Origin: a virus
IMG/VR virus record: IMGVR_UViG_3300044691_000182
Coordinates: 1-49,093 of that record
Direction: 5' to 3' (one strand)
Length of the DNA: 49,093 nucleotides
Both the position numbers and the translations under genes were made by a program. This document shows positions 38,034 to 46,693 of this stretch, in pieces. The number at the start of each line of letters is the position of its first letter. The first letter of the stretch is position 1. Under the pieces are notes generated by a model. The model was not told where the DNA came from and searched no databases. It was given only the letters and a program-made list of their open reading frames with translations.

Positions 38034-38944
38034 TGGGTCAGTCGAGTTCAAACACCCAACAGTCGCAGCAAAGCACCACGGCGCCGGGCGCAGCTGCCCA
38101 GCCGATCGTCCAAGGCATCACTGGCGCGCTCAACCCACTGATCGCGAATTCCGGCGTAACGGCACCCGAAACGAGCGCCATTAACCAGCTTACGGCCAAT
38201 GGACAGGCAGGCAACCCCTACGCGGCGGCCGAAGGCGCCAACGCGACCAACCTGCTCAATGGCGGCGGCGCGACCAGCCAGAACGGGGCGCTTTCCAGCA
38301 ACCTTTCCACGCTGCAACAGACCCTTGGCCAGTACACCGATCCGAACTATTCCACGGTCAATTCGCCCGCCGTGCAGCAGGCGATGCAGCAGGCCAATAT
38401 CGGCATCAGCAACGGTGTGAATGGCCAGTTTGCCGCAGCCGGACGAACCGGTTCAGGCATGAACAGCCAGACGCTCGCGCAGGGCATGGAAGCGGCCGAT
38501 GCGCCGATCCTACTCAACCAAGCCAACGCCGACACCGCGACGCGCATGGGTGCGGCAAATACGCTGTACGGCGCCGGTAACACCACGTCGGGCGCGATCA
38601 CCGGCAACAATCAGACGGCTCTGAGCAACGAACAGGCCGGTTCGACCGCGGCGACCAGTGCGCTCAACGCCGCCAATTGGGGACCGCAACAGGTACTTGC
38701 CGCGCAGCAGTTGGGGCAGAGCATTCCCGCGCAAAACTTGGGGATGCTTGCCCAGATCGGCATTCCCTTGGCAGGACTCAACACGACCACGAGCGGCACG
38801 GGAACGTCGAACACGACGAACGACCCATCAATGCTTCAAGACATTACGGGCATCGCTGGCGCGCTGGGGTCGCGCGCAGGTACGAACGCTGCCGGCGCGA
38901 CGACGGGCGGTTCCGGGGTGCTTGGCCTGTTGGGGATGCTCTGA
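38033..38944 (+). CDS. Internal virion / DNA ejection-like protein (303 aa)
   Basis: Gln/Asn/Ala/Gly-rich protein with no cysteine, starting MGQSSSNTQQSQQSTTAPGA; INGQFAAAGRTGSGMNSQTLA-like turns and repeated NxLYGAG segments match a protein class found upstream of ejection proteins in many podoviruses. It probably forms part of the internal core or trans-envelope channel. Confidence 0.65.
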   Translation: MGQSSSNTQQSQQSTTAPGAAAQPIVQGITGALNPLIANSGVTAPETSAINQLTANGQAGNPYAAAEGANATNLLNGGGATSQNGALSSNLSTLQQTLGQYTDPNYSTVNSPAVQQAMQQANIGISNGVNGQFAAAGRTGSGMNSQTLAQGMEAADAPILLNQANADTATRMGAANTLYGAGNTTSGAITGNNQTALSNEQAGSTAATSALNAANWGPQQVLAAQQLGQSIPAQNLGMLAQIGIPLAGLNTTTSGTGTSNTTNDPSMLQDITGIAGALGSRAGTNAAGATTGGSGVLGLLGML

Positions 38945-39423
38945 TGAGTTTCAACGACACCGGACTTTGCGTTCCCGAGAGCCCCGCGACGCTTGCGTAT
39001 CAGCAAGCACAGCTAATCGCTGGAAAACGAGACGTTCAAATGTTTCCCGTCGGCACCGCCGAGTTGCCTTTGCCGCCTGACATGCGACGGTTCCGGAACT
39101 CGCGTGGCATTTTCCACTACCGACCCGACGCAATCCATGCCGGTAAGATCGATGCTTTGAGCGGCGAAGGTCGTGAAAACGAATTTTTGATGTTGGGACC
39201 GGTTGCCAAGGCGGAGGTGGCCGAACGTGTTCTCGCGGGTGAAAGCCTGATTTGCGTGACGGAATACACGCCCGACGGGATCGAGGTTCGCAGCGCGGCC
39301 GGTACCAGCAATACCGCGGAATCGCAACGCGACTATTTCGAGCGCACCAAAGAACCCGGAAACACCGTCACCATCGGCACATTGCCGGAAGTGCTCGGCG
39401 CTCGCTTGGCGGAGTTGAATTGA
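38944..39423 (+). CDS. Conserved late protein (159 aa)
   Basis: ATG overlaps the previous stop. Alpha/beta protein with RNSRGIFHYRPDAIHAGKID and AERVLAGESLICVTEYTPDG. This pattern is common between ejection-protein genes of related phages; function unknown. Confidence 0.62.
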   Translation: MSFNDTGLCVPESPATLAYQQAQLIAGKRDVQMFPVGTAELPLPPDMRRFRNSRGIFHYRPDAIHAGKIDALSGEGRENEFLMLGPVAKAEVAERVLAGESLICVTEYTPDGIEVRSAAGTSNTAESQRDYFERTKEPGNTVTIGTLPEVLGARLAELN

Positions 39424-41279
39424 TGGCTGGACTTTTGGATGGTCTATTCGACCCGTCGTCCTACGGTGGCCAGCAGGGCGGTCTCCTGGCCATGATCCAG
39501 GCTGCGTTACAGGCGCAGCAGAACGCGCCCGCCGCCGCACCGGCTCCGCAAGTGGCTCCTGATCCGAGCGTTTTCAATACGGGCGCGCAGCCTGATCCGA
39601 TGACGGCTAACGCCCCGAGCGCGGGCGCGATTCCCCAAGGGTTGCCGATGGCTGCACCGCCGACGCCCGCAGCCCCGGCCGCGTCATTCGCCGATCGGTT
39701 CAATGCTGCGCCGACCTCCCCCGCCTTTGGTGCGGGTGCGGCGCCAATCTTTGCCACGCCAGCAGGCGTACCCGGTAACCCGGCCCTCCCCGCTCCCGCC
39801 GCAGCGCCACCTGTTGTCGCGCAGGACGATGACGAAGAGGATACGCCAGTCGCACCCAAGGCGGCCTCGCCAATAGCTGTCGGCAATGTCCAGATGCCGC
39901 GCGTCGGTCCCGCTGCGGCATTCACGCCCGATCCGGCCGCGCTGCCTGCCAATTCCCAGCCGACGCAGGGACAAGGCTTGCCGAATGTCGCCCCGCCGAC
40001 GCCGCCTGACTTGGGCGATCGCTTCATGACGGGCCTAAAGAATTTCGAGCACGGCGGAAGTCTGCTCGGCAGCATCATTGCCGGCACCACTGGCAAACGA
40101 AACGACGCCTATGGCGAGGCGCAGGACCAAGCCGCACAGTCCGCGAACGTGACCGAGCGCGCACTGCTGACCAAGGGCGTTGATCCGGCAGTAGCACATG
40201 CGGCCGTGCAACCCGGCAATACCGAATTGCTTAAGACCCTCGTCGATCAGAATTTCGGTCCGAAGACTCTGACATCGCTCGGCGAAGGCTACGTTACGGA
40301 CAAGCGTGGCAACGTCACGCGAGCCTACACGCCCGAAGACAAAACACCGGCAAGCGTGCTGGAATACAACTATTACAAGGACAATCTGGCGCCCGGTCAG
40401 AAGCCGATGGACTACGCAACGTTCTCCGATGCGAAGGCTAGAGCGGCAGCACAGAACCCCGGAACAACGCAAGTTCTCGGTCGCGGCGGCGAACTCTTTC
40501 ACAAGGACGCAGACGGCAAGATCGTCATCGATCACAAAAACACTGTAACTGCGCCCGCCGACGACGTTTCGCAAGAGACCATCGATTATCTCGCGGACCG
40601 AACGCGCATGGGTGATCCGGCAGTCAAGATTGGTTACGGCCGCAATCCGGGCATGATCGCTCGAATCGATGCCACTGCGCAGCAGCGAGAAGCGGCGGGC
40701 ATTCCCGTGAGTGACGCGGCCAAGAACGTCACGGACAACAAAGTAACGCTGAGCGCACGCGGATCGGCGGAACGCAAACTTGGCACCATCAACACCAACA
40801 ACGAATTTTACGGTAACAACGCGCTCGGTGCCTTGGACATCGCCGAAAAAGCATCGGCAGACGTTCCGCGAACCGATTACCCATCGGTCAACAAGGCGCT
40901 CAACGCCTATCGCACCGGCACGGGCGATCCCAAGACGGTTGCGCTCGGCGCTGCGCTCAACACGGTAGTCAACGACTACGCCAAGTTCACAGGCGGTGGC
41001 GTCGGAACCGACTCGCTGCGTGGCCACGCCGAAGAGATTCTAAATGGTGCGCATAGCCCCGAACAGTTGAGCGCAATCGTCCACATGATGCGCTTGGAAA
41101 TCAAGCGCGGTCAGCAGTCCCCGGAAATGGTGCGTAGCACATTTGATAAACTATATGCGCCAGCCGGTTCGGCTGCCCCCGCCGCGCCGCAAGCCGCGGC
41201 ACCTGCCACACCGTCCGCCCCGCGGATTGATCCCGCAGCCGTCGAAATGGAAATGAAGCGGCGGGGATTGTTGAAATGA
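39423..41279 (+). CDS. Internal virion protein (618 aa)
   Basis: TGATG overlap with the previous gene. The first 200 residues are Pro/Ala-rich and disordered, followed by helices (about 215-330) and an alpha-helical C-terminal domain rich in charged residues with a second Pro/Ala tail. Amphipathic, unstructured-then-helical proteins here are typical DNA-ejection proteins. No enzymatic motif visible. Confidence 0.65.
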   Translation: MAGLLDGLFDPSSYGGQQGGLLAMIQAALQAQQNAPAAAPAPQVAPDPSVFNTGAQPDPMTANAPSAGAIPQGLPMAAPPTPAAPAASFADRFNAAPTSPAFGAGAAPIFATPAGVPGNPALPAPAAAPPVVAQDDDEEDTPVAPKAASPIAVGNVQMPRVGPAAAFTPDPAALPANSQPTQGQGLPNVAPPTPPDLGDRFMTGLKNFEHGGSLLGSIIAGTTGKRNDAYGEAQDQAAQSANVTERALLTKGVDPAVAHAAVQPGNTELLKTLVDQNFGPKTLTSLGEGYVTDKRGNVTRAYTPEDKTPASVLEYNYYKDNLAPGQKPMDYATFSDAKARAAAQNPGTTQVLGRGGELFHKDADGKIVIDHKNTVTAPADDVSQETIDYLADRTRMGDPAVKIGYGRNPGMIARIDATAQQREAAGIPVSDAAKNVTDNKVTLSARGSAERKLGTINTNNEFYGNNALGALDIAEKASADVPRTDYPSVNKALNAYRTGTGDPKTVALGAALNTVVNDYAKFTGGGVGTDSLRGHAEEILNGAHSPEQLSAIVHMMRLEIKRGQQSPEMVRSTFDKLYAPAGSAAPAAPQAAAPATPSAPRIDPAAVEMEMKRRGLLK

Positions 41280-43060
41280 GCGATCTCAGTTCGCTTTCCG
41301 ATGACCAGTTGAAGGCGCTCTATCAGACGCCCGCGGCGGAGTCGTCCGACTTGTCCAAGATGTCGGACGCTGATTTGATGGCGGCGCATAAGGCGGCCGC
41401 ACCAAAGGTCGGCGTCGGCGAGGACATCGCCAAAAGCATCCTGCCGGACGTCGCGTCAATGGCGACCGGAACGCTTGGAATGCCTGGCGACGTAGGCTCC
41501 CTTATTGGCAAAGGCGTGGATTACGCAGGGTCGAAACTGGGTGTTGCGCCGGACAAAGTGCAGCAATTTAAGGATTTGGCGGGCGGTGCCTTGCGCAATA
41601 ATCCGATCACATCTTTACCAGCGAACATATTGAGCGGACCAACGTCAAAAGACCTACAGTCCAAGATCGAAGACGTGACCGGTCCGCTCTACCAGCCGCA
41701 AACCGTACCGGGTCAATATCTCAAGACCGGCGTTGATTTTCTTCCCGCCATGATTGGCGGTCCGGAGGGTCTGGCTGCAAAAGCGCTTACGCGCGTTGCG
41801 TTGCCTGCGGTCGCGAGCGAAACGGCTGGCCAGTTGACCAAGGGAACGGCCGCAGAACCCTATGCGCGCACTGCCGCCGCTCTGTTGTCGCCCGCAATCA
41901 CGGGCGCAGCGCGCCGCGCGATCACGCCATTTCCGAACGTTGCACCAGAGCGGCAAGCGCTTGCCGACACTCTACGCAACGAGGGTGTTGACCTCACTGC
42001 CGGACAAGCTACAGGCAATAAGCCGCTCCAGTGGATGGAAAGCGCGCTCGGCGACACGCCCGGCTCGGGTGCTCCTGCCGCTCGCGTTATGGAAAACCAA
42101 GGCGAACAATTTACCAGTGCGGCTTTGCGACGTGCAGGAATTGACGCGCCTCGCGCGACGCCAGAAGTGATCGACAACGCTTTCACTCGAATCGGAAATG
42201 ATTTCGAAGGTGTCGCGCAGCGCAACAATGTTCACGCTGACCAGCAACTAGGGAACGATCTCGCGCAAACCGAAAACGAATATAACAACGTCGTCAGTCC
42301 GTCGAACCGTGCGCCGGTCATCGCGAATACGTCGCGCGACATCGGCGATATGATGGCGGCAAACGGCGGTCATCTCACGGGCGAACAGTACAACGCCATC
42401 ACCTCCCGCTTAGCACGGCAGGCGCGCGGAGCCGTGAATGATCCGCAGCTACAAGAGGGATTGCAGGGAATTCGAACGTCGCTTGACGACGCGATGGAAC
42501 GAACGCTGTTTCGCACCAATAATCAGGCTGATTTCCGGGTTTTGCGAAACGCCCGCAATCAATATCGCAACATGATGGTTTTGGAAAAGGCTGCAACTGG
42601 AGCGGGTTCAAACGCTGCCGAAGGTCTCATTTCACCATCGGCGTTGCGGAACGCCGTCGTTCAACAAAGCCGCCGCGCCTATGGCCGTGGTCAAGGTGAT
42701 TTTGCTGATTTGTCTCGCGCGGGCGAAGCGCTCTTGAAGCCGCTTCCGAACTCCGGCACGTCGCCGCGGCACAACGTAACGCACATGATGCAGACCATCG
42801 GCGCGGTTGTCGGAGGCGGCGCAGGATCGGCGGGTGGACCGGCTGGAACGGCGCTTGGCGCCGCAGCGGGATTGGCTGCGCCCGCCGTCGCGGGTCGCGC
42901 GCTGCTCTCGCGCCCCATCCAAGCCTACCTGGGAAATCAGGTGTTGCAGGGGCGTCCGACGCCGGATCGGCTTCGCGACCTCTACAATTTGATGCTGTCG
43001 AGAAGTGCGATCAATAACGATTCGTCACCGAAACAACTGCCGCCACCCGCCGGTTCGTAG
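41276..43060 (+). CDS. Internal virion / ejection protein (594 aa)
   Basis: ATG overlaps the upstream stop. Begins with LSDDQLKALYQT and DLSKMSDADLMAAH repeats, then a hydrophobic middle (FLPAMIGGPEGLAAKALTRV), a charged helical core, and a glycine/alanine-rich membrane-type segment near 500 (GAVVGGGAGSAGG). Such proteins are injected with DNA and insert in the host membrane. A leftward gene overlaps its 3' end. Confidence 0.65.
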   Translation: MSDLSSLSDDQLKALYQTPAAESSDLSKMSDADLMAAHKAAAPKVGVGEDIAKSILPDVASMATGTLGMPGDVGSLIGKGVDYAGSKLGVAPDKVQQFKDLAGGALRNNPITSLPANILSGPTSKDLQSKIEDVTGPLYQPQTVPGQYLKTGVDFLPAMIGGPEGLAAKALTRVALPAVASETAGQLTKGTAAEPYARTAAALLSPAITGAARRAITPFPNVAPERQALADTLRNEGVDLTAGQATGNKPLQWMESALGDTPGSGAPAARVMENQGEQFTSAALRRAGIDAPRATPEVIDNAFTRIGNDFEGVAQRNNVHADQQLGNDLAQTENEYNNVVSPSNRAPVIANTSRDIGDMMAANGGHLTGEQYNAITSRLARQARGAVNDPQLQEGLQGIRTSLDDAMERTLFRTNNQADFRVLRNARNQYRNMMVLEKAATGAGSNAAEGLISPSALRNAVVQQSRRAYGRGQGDFADLSRAGEALLKPLPNSGTSPRHNVTHMMQTIGAVVGGGAGSAGGPAGTALGAAAGLAAPAVAGRALLSRPIQAYLGNQVLQGRPTPDRLRDLYNLMLSRSAINNDSSPKQLPPPAGS

Positions 43061-43198
43061 GGTGTTGATAATTGTGGTGAGACCATACGCAAGTCCAATG
43101 CCAACGAAACTCGCCAAGTAGCCGTTCGGCGTCCATTGCCAATGGATGTTTGACGACACGACCGCGAAAATGATTACGCCCTGAAATAGGAACCACAT
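43025..43198 (-). CDS. Leftward membrane protein (57 aa)
   Basis: ATG at 43198. Two hydrophobic helices separated by WQWTPNGY (FLFQGVIIFAVVSSNIHW and ASFVGIGLAYGLTTII). From memory, the SNIHWQWTPNGYLA turn is common in short phage membrane proteins. It fills the gap between two late genes, and its start shares the CATG of the next rightward gene. A lysis or exclusion role is possible but unproven. Confidence 0.6.
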   Translation of the reverse strand: MWFLFQGVIIFAVVSSNIHWQWTPNGYLASFVGIGLAYGLTTIINTLRTGGWRQLFR

Positions 43199-43925
43199 GG
43201 CTGATTCAACTGACTCCACTATCCAAGCCGAAAGCGGCGGCGATCCGACTGCGCACAATGCGCGATCGTCTGCCGCTGGCCTTGGTCAATTTATCGACCC
43301 GACATGGCTTGCGACCGTCAAGGCGCATGCGCCTGATGTCGCGGCCGGTAAGTCCGACGATGAAATTCTAGCGCTCAAGAACGACCCCACTTTGGCGGCG
43401 CAACCGCAGAATATGCAACTCGCCAAGAACATGACGGGTGCTTACGCCTCGGACAATCAGGCGATCCTATCAAAGGCCGGCCTCCCTGTCACCCCCGGAA
43501 CGACTTATTTGGCGCATTTTGCCGGCCCCGGTGGCGCCGTGAAGGTGCTCCAAGCCGACCCAGGCGCCGACGTGGGGGGCATTCTTGGGCCAGCCGCGGT
43601 CGCCGCGAACCCGTTCCTCAAGGGTATGACGGCGCAGGGCTTGCAGTCGTGGGCAGCCGGAAGGGTCGGCACGACATCACCGAGGGTCGCCCAAGGCGCA
43701 CCCGGAACGCCAGCCGCTCCGCCTGCCCCGCCCGCGCCTCCCGCTGCGCCGCCGATCTTTGCGGGCGCTGCGCCGGCCGCGCCGCCCGTGGCGGCTTACC
43801 AAGACCCTGCCGCGCCGCCGATGCAGCCGCTATTCGCGGCTCAGCATAAGCCGATTGATCTCTCCGGGTTGCGTGCGGCCTTGGCGGCGCGACAAGGGCC
43901 GATTTTTGCGAATTCTCAGAGCTAA
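43197..43925 (+). CDS. Virion lytic transglycosylase-like protein (242 aa)
   Basis: ATG at 43197. QAESGGDPTAHNARSSAAGL followed by GQFIDPTW is the soluble transglycosylase motif: Glu12 is the candidate catalytic acid, with the G-GQF turn next. The N-terminal 150 residues make a lysozyme-like domain; the rest is a Pro/Ala linker ending in a short helix. In podoviruses this enzyme enters with the DNA and opens peptidoglycan. Confidence 0.8.
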   Translation: MADSTDSTIQAESGGDPTAHNARSSAAGLGQFIDPTWLATVKAHAPDVAAGKSDDEILALKNDPTLAAQPQNMQLAKNMTGAYASDNQAILSKAGLPVTPGTTYLAHFAGPGGAVKVLQADPGADVGGILGPAAVAANPFLKGMTAQGLQSWAAGRVGTTSPRVAQGAPGTPAAPPAPPAPPAAPPIFAGAAPAAPPVAAYQDPAAPPMQPLFAAQHKPIDLSGLRAALAARQGPIFANSQS

Positions 43926-43928
43926 CCG

Positions 43929-43954
43929 TTGACATACAACGTTTTCGTCAACAT
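43929..43954 (+). promoter_or_regulatory. Late family operator copy with short inverted repeat
   Basis: TTGACA (43929-43934) then TACAACGTTTTC and GTCAAC: half-sites in opposite orientation with a shorter centre than in the 23533 and 29285 copies. No convincing -10 is seen, so it may act as an operator more than as a promoter. Confidence 0.5.
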
Positions 43955-43973
43955 CCGAACCATAAGGTAACTC

Positions 43974-44987
43974 ATGCCCGGCGTATTTCAATTTTCTCAG
44001 ACCGCAGCAAACAACGCTACTGCGGTTCCCACGATTTCATGGGCCGAAGGACAAGCGCCAAGTTCGATCAATGACTCGAGCCGTGCAGAAATGGCGGCCG
44101 TAGCGTGCTACCGCGACGACTTGTCGGGCATGCTCGTTACAACTGGTACGGGACAAAACTATCAGATCGCGGCGACGAACCAGGGCTTCGATACCCTTAC
44201 CAACTTCAATAACAAGACGATCGCCTTCACGCCGCATTTGACTCAAACCGGTTCGCCCGTAACGCTCTCGGTCGACGGCTTCGCAAACGTCCCGTTGCGT
44301 TCCTCTCCTGGCGTTGAACTTCCACCCGGCACGCTGATCAAGGGAACTCCATACGCCGCCATTTACAACCAAGCTGACAACGCGCTCTATTTGCAGGGCT
44401 TCTACGGTCAACCGAACAGCGTCCCGATCGGCGGTACAATCATCTGGTGGACACCCACGCTTCCGAACAGCAATTCGACATGGTGCAACGGTGCCGCGAT
44501 CAGTCGCACCACATACGCGACACTGTTTGCCATGTTCGGTACGGGGTTCGGATCGGGTGACGGTTCTACGACCTTCAATCTACCCGACATGCGCGAAGTC
44601 ACTCCCATCGGCGTCGCTGGAATGGGAGGCACAGCCGGTCGCGGACTCACGAGCTTCCCCGGTTACAATGTCCTCAATACCGTGTTCGGACTCCAGAGCG
44701 AGACCATCGCGCAAAGCCAATTGCCTAATGTGGGGCTGGCAGTCGGAGGAAGTGCAAGCGGCAGCATCAGCGGCTTGGCAGCTATGAACCAAGTTGCCAT
44801 CAATGCCGGAAGCAGCCTTCTTGCGTACACACCGGCTGGTGGATCATTCTCTCCGGCCGCTGTTTCTGGCACGTTTTCGGGATCGATTTCCGGCGGAACG
44901 TCTTCACTGAACGGAGGCGTCGGGCAAGCCCCCCTGAATGTAATGCAGCCTTCGATAACATGCGGATACATTATAAGGGTGCTGTAA
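43974..44987 (+). CDS. Tail fibre / collar-domain protein (337 aa)
   Basis: ATG at 43974 with TAAGGT upstream. The central part contains the phage tail collar domain (GTIIWWTPTLPNSNSTWCNG, then YATLFAMFGTGFGSGDGSTT and LPDMR). The C-terminal half is Gly/Ser-rich beta. Probably a short receptor-binding fibre or a fibre-tip protein. Its stop overlaps a leftward membrane gene. Confidence 0.78.
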   Translation: MPGVFQFSQTAANNATAVPTISWAEGQAPSSINDSSRAEMAAVACYRDDLSGMLVTTGTGQNYQIAATNQGFDTLTNFNNKTIAFTPHLTQTGSPVTLSVDGFANVPLRSSPGVELPPGTLIKGTPYAAIYNQADNALYLQGFYGQPNSVPIGGTIIWWTPTLPNSNSTWCNGAAISRTTYATLFAMFGTGFGSGDGSTTFNLPDMREVTPIGVAGMGGTAGRGLTSFPGYNVLNTVFGLQSETIAQSQLPNVGLAVGGSASGSISGLAAMNQVAINAGSSLLAYTPAGGSFSPAAVSGTFSGSISGGTSSLNGGVGQAPLNVMQPSITCGYIIRVL

Positions 44988-45192
44988 ATGGGAGGCGCTT
45001 CACGCCGTATCCAGCCAACCAGATCGCCGCGCCAATAACGAAAAAGACTGAGGACGCGATATATGCGTCATCGATCGGCGGCTGTGCCAGCAATATATAG
45101 GCTCCGAACTCGACGTGTATCGCGGCTATAAGGTAGCATGTCCAGTAGGCGGCGGTAACTACCCTCACGGCTGAATCTTTCCAAATGTACAA
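44971..45192 (-). CDS. Leftward membrane protein (73 aa)
   Basis: Two hydrophobic stretches (AAYWTCYLIAAIHVEFGAYI and IASSVFFVIGAAIWLAGYG) separated by an acidic proline turn, with positive residues at the C-terminus. Convergent with the tail fibre gene (17-base overlap) and divergent from the lysis promoter. A moron-like gene; function unknown. Confidence 0.58.
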   Translation of the reverse strand: MYIWKDSAVRVVTAAYWTCYLIAAIHVEFGAYILLAQPPIDDAYIASSVFFVIGAAIWLAGYGVKRLPFTAPL

Positions 45193-45234
45193 CAGACGCT
45201 ATCCCCTCCCGTCCCGGTTGTCTAGCCCTTTTCG

Positions 45235-45263
45235 TTGACATACAACGTTTTGTGGTGTACGTT
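45235..45263 (+). promoter_or_regulatory. Promoter of the lysis cassette, family copy
   Basis: TTGACA (45235-45240), 17-nt spacer starting TACAACG, TACGTT (45258-45263) with TG just ahead. It lies 20 bases before the holin-like ATG. Confidence 0.75.
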
Positions 45264-45282
45264 TACGGCCGCGAGGGAAAGC

Positions 45283-45573
45283 ATGTTGAAATTGCATAAA
45301 GACGCCGGTTGGATCGTCAGTCACGCATGGTCATTCCGGTTTTTGGTGCTTGCCGCCGCTTTGAGCGGCGCAGAGGCCGCTTTGCCGCTGTTTACGGAAC
45401 ATCCGCCCCTCCCGCGGCGCATTTTTGCCGTGGTGATTTTCGTCGTCGTAGCCGGGGCGCTCGTTGCGCGCCTGATCGTGCAGCGCCATCCGCCGACGCT
45501 GTTTGAAGCGCCCAATGCGGTCGTGGTTGCCACTGCACCCGACCCGACGCCGGTTCCCGTGGTCCCCGCATGA
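45283..45573 (+). CDS. Holin-like membrane protein (96 aa)
   Basis: ATG at 45283. Two hydrophobic segments (WSFRFLVLAAALSGAEAALP and FAVVIFVVVAGALVARLIV) with a basic head, as in the DUF7940-type holin-like proteins of proteobacterial phages. First in the lysis cassette, overlapping the endolysin start. It should form lesions that release or activate the endolysin. Confidence 0.7.
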   Translation: MLKLHKDAGWIVSHAWSFRFLVLAAALSGAEAALPLFTEHPPLPRRIFAVVIFVVVAGALVARLIVQRHPPTLFEAPNAVVVATAPDPTPVPVVPA

Positions 45574-46118
45574 AGCCGGTCAGCCACGCCACCAAAACCG
45601 TCACATGGGCAGCGTCCTGTTGCATGCTGGTTGGCGCGTTCGAAGGCTGCGATCTTGTGGCCAAAAAGGACAATATCGGCACCGGTCACCCTCTGACATG
45701 GTGCCACGGTGAGACGATCGGCGACGCCCGGCCCGGTGAGCATTTTACCAAGGCCGAATGCGACGCGATGCTTGAGGCTCGTTTGCCAAGCTACTGGCAA
45801 CAGATCAAACCCTGCATCCATGTCGAGACGTCCGACAACGAAAAGATCGCCTATACGTCGACATCATACAATATCGGCTCGCGGGGCTTTTGCCATTCCG
45901 CGATGGTCCGCAAGCTCAACGCCGACGACCACAAAGGCGCTTGCAACGCGCTGATGCTCTACACGCATGCCAGCGGCCGCGTCGTCAAGGGCCTGGTCAA
46001 CCGCCGCACCGCGGAACGCAAGATTTGCCTGACACCCGATCCGGCGCCGGTCCCGGTCGTCGAGGCCCCCAAGCCCAAGCCGCGCGTCTTTTCCTATGAC
46101 TGGTGGATGGAAGCATAA
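45570..46118 (+). CDS. Endolysin, phage lysozyme (GH24) type (182 aa)
   Basis: ATG in an ATGA overlap. After a weakly hydrophobic N-terminus (about 8-24, perhaps a signal-arrest-release anchor) comes EGCDLVAKKDNIGTG with Glu25 and Asp34 spaced by eight residues as in T4 lysozyme, and LTWCHGET supplying the third residue (Thr43). The usual D-x5-T spacing is longer here by three residues. The C-terminal part has the GFCHSAMVRKLNADDHKGAC segment of the family. It cleaves the peptidoglycan backbone. Confidence 0.78.
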   Translation: MKPVSHATKTVTWAASCCMLVGAFEGCDLVAKKDNIGTGHPLTWCHGETIGDARPGEHFTKAECDAMLEARLPSYWQQIKPCIHVETSDNEKIAYTSTSYNIGSRGFCHSAMVRKLNADDHKGACNALMLYTHASGRVVKGLVNRRTAERKICLTPDPAPVPVVEAPKPKPRVFSYDWWMEA

Positions 46119-46198
46119 TGTTCTGGCCACTGTATATCGATCTTGCTGCGCTCACCATCGTTGCGATTTGTTGCGCGCTTGAACTGGAGCGGTCGTGA
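46118..46198 (+). CDS. Membrane microprotein in the lysis cassette (26 aa)
   Basis: TAATG overlap with the endolysin and TGATG overlap with the spanin gene. A single hydrophobic helix (LYIDLAALTIVAICCAL) with an acidic end. It may be a tiny antiholin or regulator, or a leader for translational coupling. Too short for a family assignment. Confidence 0.45.
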   Translation: MFWPLYIDLAALTIVAICCALELERS

Positions 46199-46566
46199 TG
46201 ACCCTGCTCGAATCCATCTGGCACTTCCTGTTCGGCTGGCCAAGCGTCGCGATCCTGATCGGCGTTGCTGCCACCGCCGTCGCCATCCTTGAGCCGCCTG
46301 CGATCGCGCTCGTGGTGCCCCGTCTTCGCTCACTCGCCATCATGGTCGCAGTGGTCGCCTTTTCACTCACCGCACTCATGGGGAAATTCTACAATGACGG
46401 GCTCGCCGAAAAGCAACACCAACTTGACGCGGGTCTGGCCCGAGAGGCGATTAACGGCGAAAAGGCTTATAGTGACGCTGTTCGCGCTCTTCGTTCTGCC
46501 GCTCCTAGCAGCGTGCGCGACGACCCAAGGAATCGTGACAACCGGAAGCTCCCCGTCAGTAAGTAA
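46198..46566 (+). CDS. i-spanin (Rz-like) (122 aa)
   Basis: ATG at 46198 (GTG at 46195 possible). Two hydrophobic segments near the N-terminus (VAILIGVAATAVAILEPPAI and LAIMVAVVAFSLTALM) precede a helical periplasmic part (AEKQHQLDAGLAREAINGE). The o-spanin gene is nested in its 3' half. i-spanins normally have one membrane helix; two here is unusual. Confidence 0.62.
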   Translation: MTLLESIWHFLFGWPSVAILIGVAATAVAILEPPAIALVVPRLRSLAIMVAVVAFSLTALMGKFYNDGLAEKQHQLDAGLAREAINGEKAYSDAVRALRSAAPSSVRDDPRNRDNRKLPVSK

Positions 46567-46693
46567 GGCGCGCTGCGCTGGCTGGCGAGCAATCACATTC
46601 TCTGCATCTGATGACACGGCCGAAACGGTTTCTGAAATTCGCATCCATAACCAAACCGGCGTCAATAAAAAATGCTGGCGGAAAGTGCCGTGA
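46394..46693 (+). CDS. o-spanin lipoprotein (Rz1-like), nested in the i-spanin gene (99 aa)
   Basis: Overlaps the i-spanin in another frame, the classical Rz/Rz1 arrangement. A basic stretch and hydrophobic helix (LIVTLFALFVLPLLAAC) end in a lipobox LLAAC, so the mature protein would be a lipoprotein in the outer membrane. The C-terminus (CAGWRAITFSASDDTAETVS, ending NKKCW) looks like the family. The start at 46394 gives a long n-region; a shorter start is possible. Confidence 0.68.
   Translation: MTGSPKSNTNLTRVWPERRLTAKRLIVTLFALFVLPLLAACATTQGIVTTGSSPSVSKARCAGWRAITFSASDDTAETVSEIRIHNQTGVNKKCWRKVP

Noticed and set aside
40035-41027. A 330-codon leftward open frame antisense to an internal virion gene
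   Set aside because: Shadow of a strongly biased gene; no motifs and no start signals.
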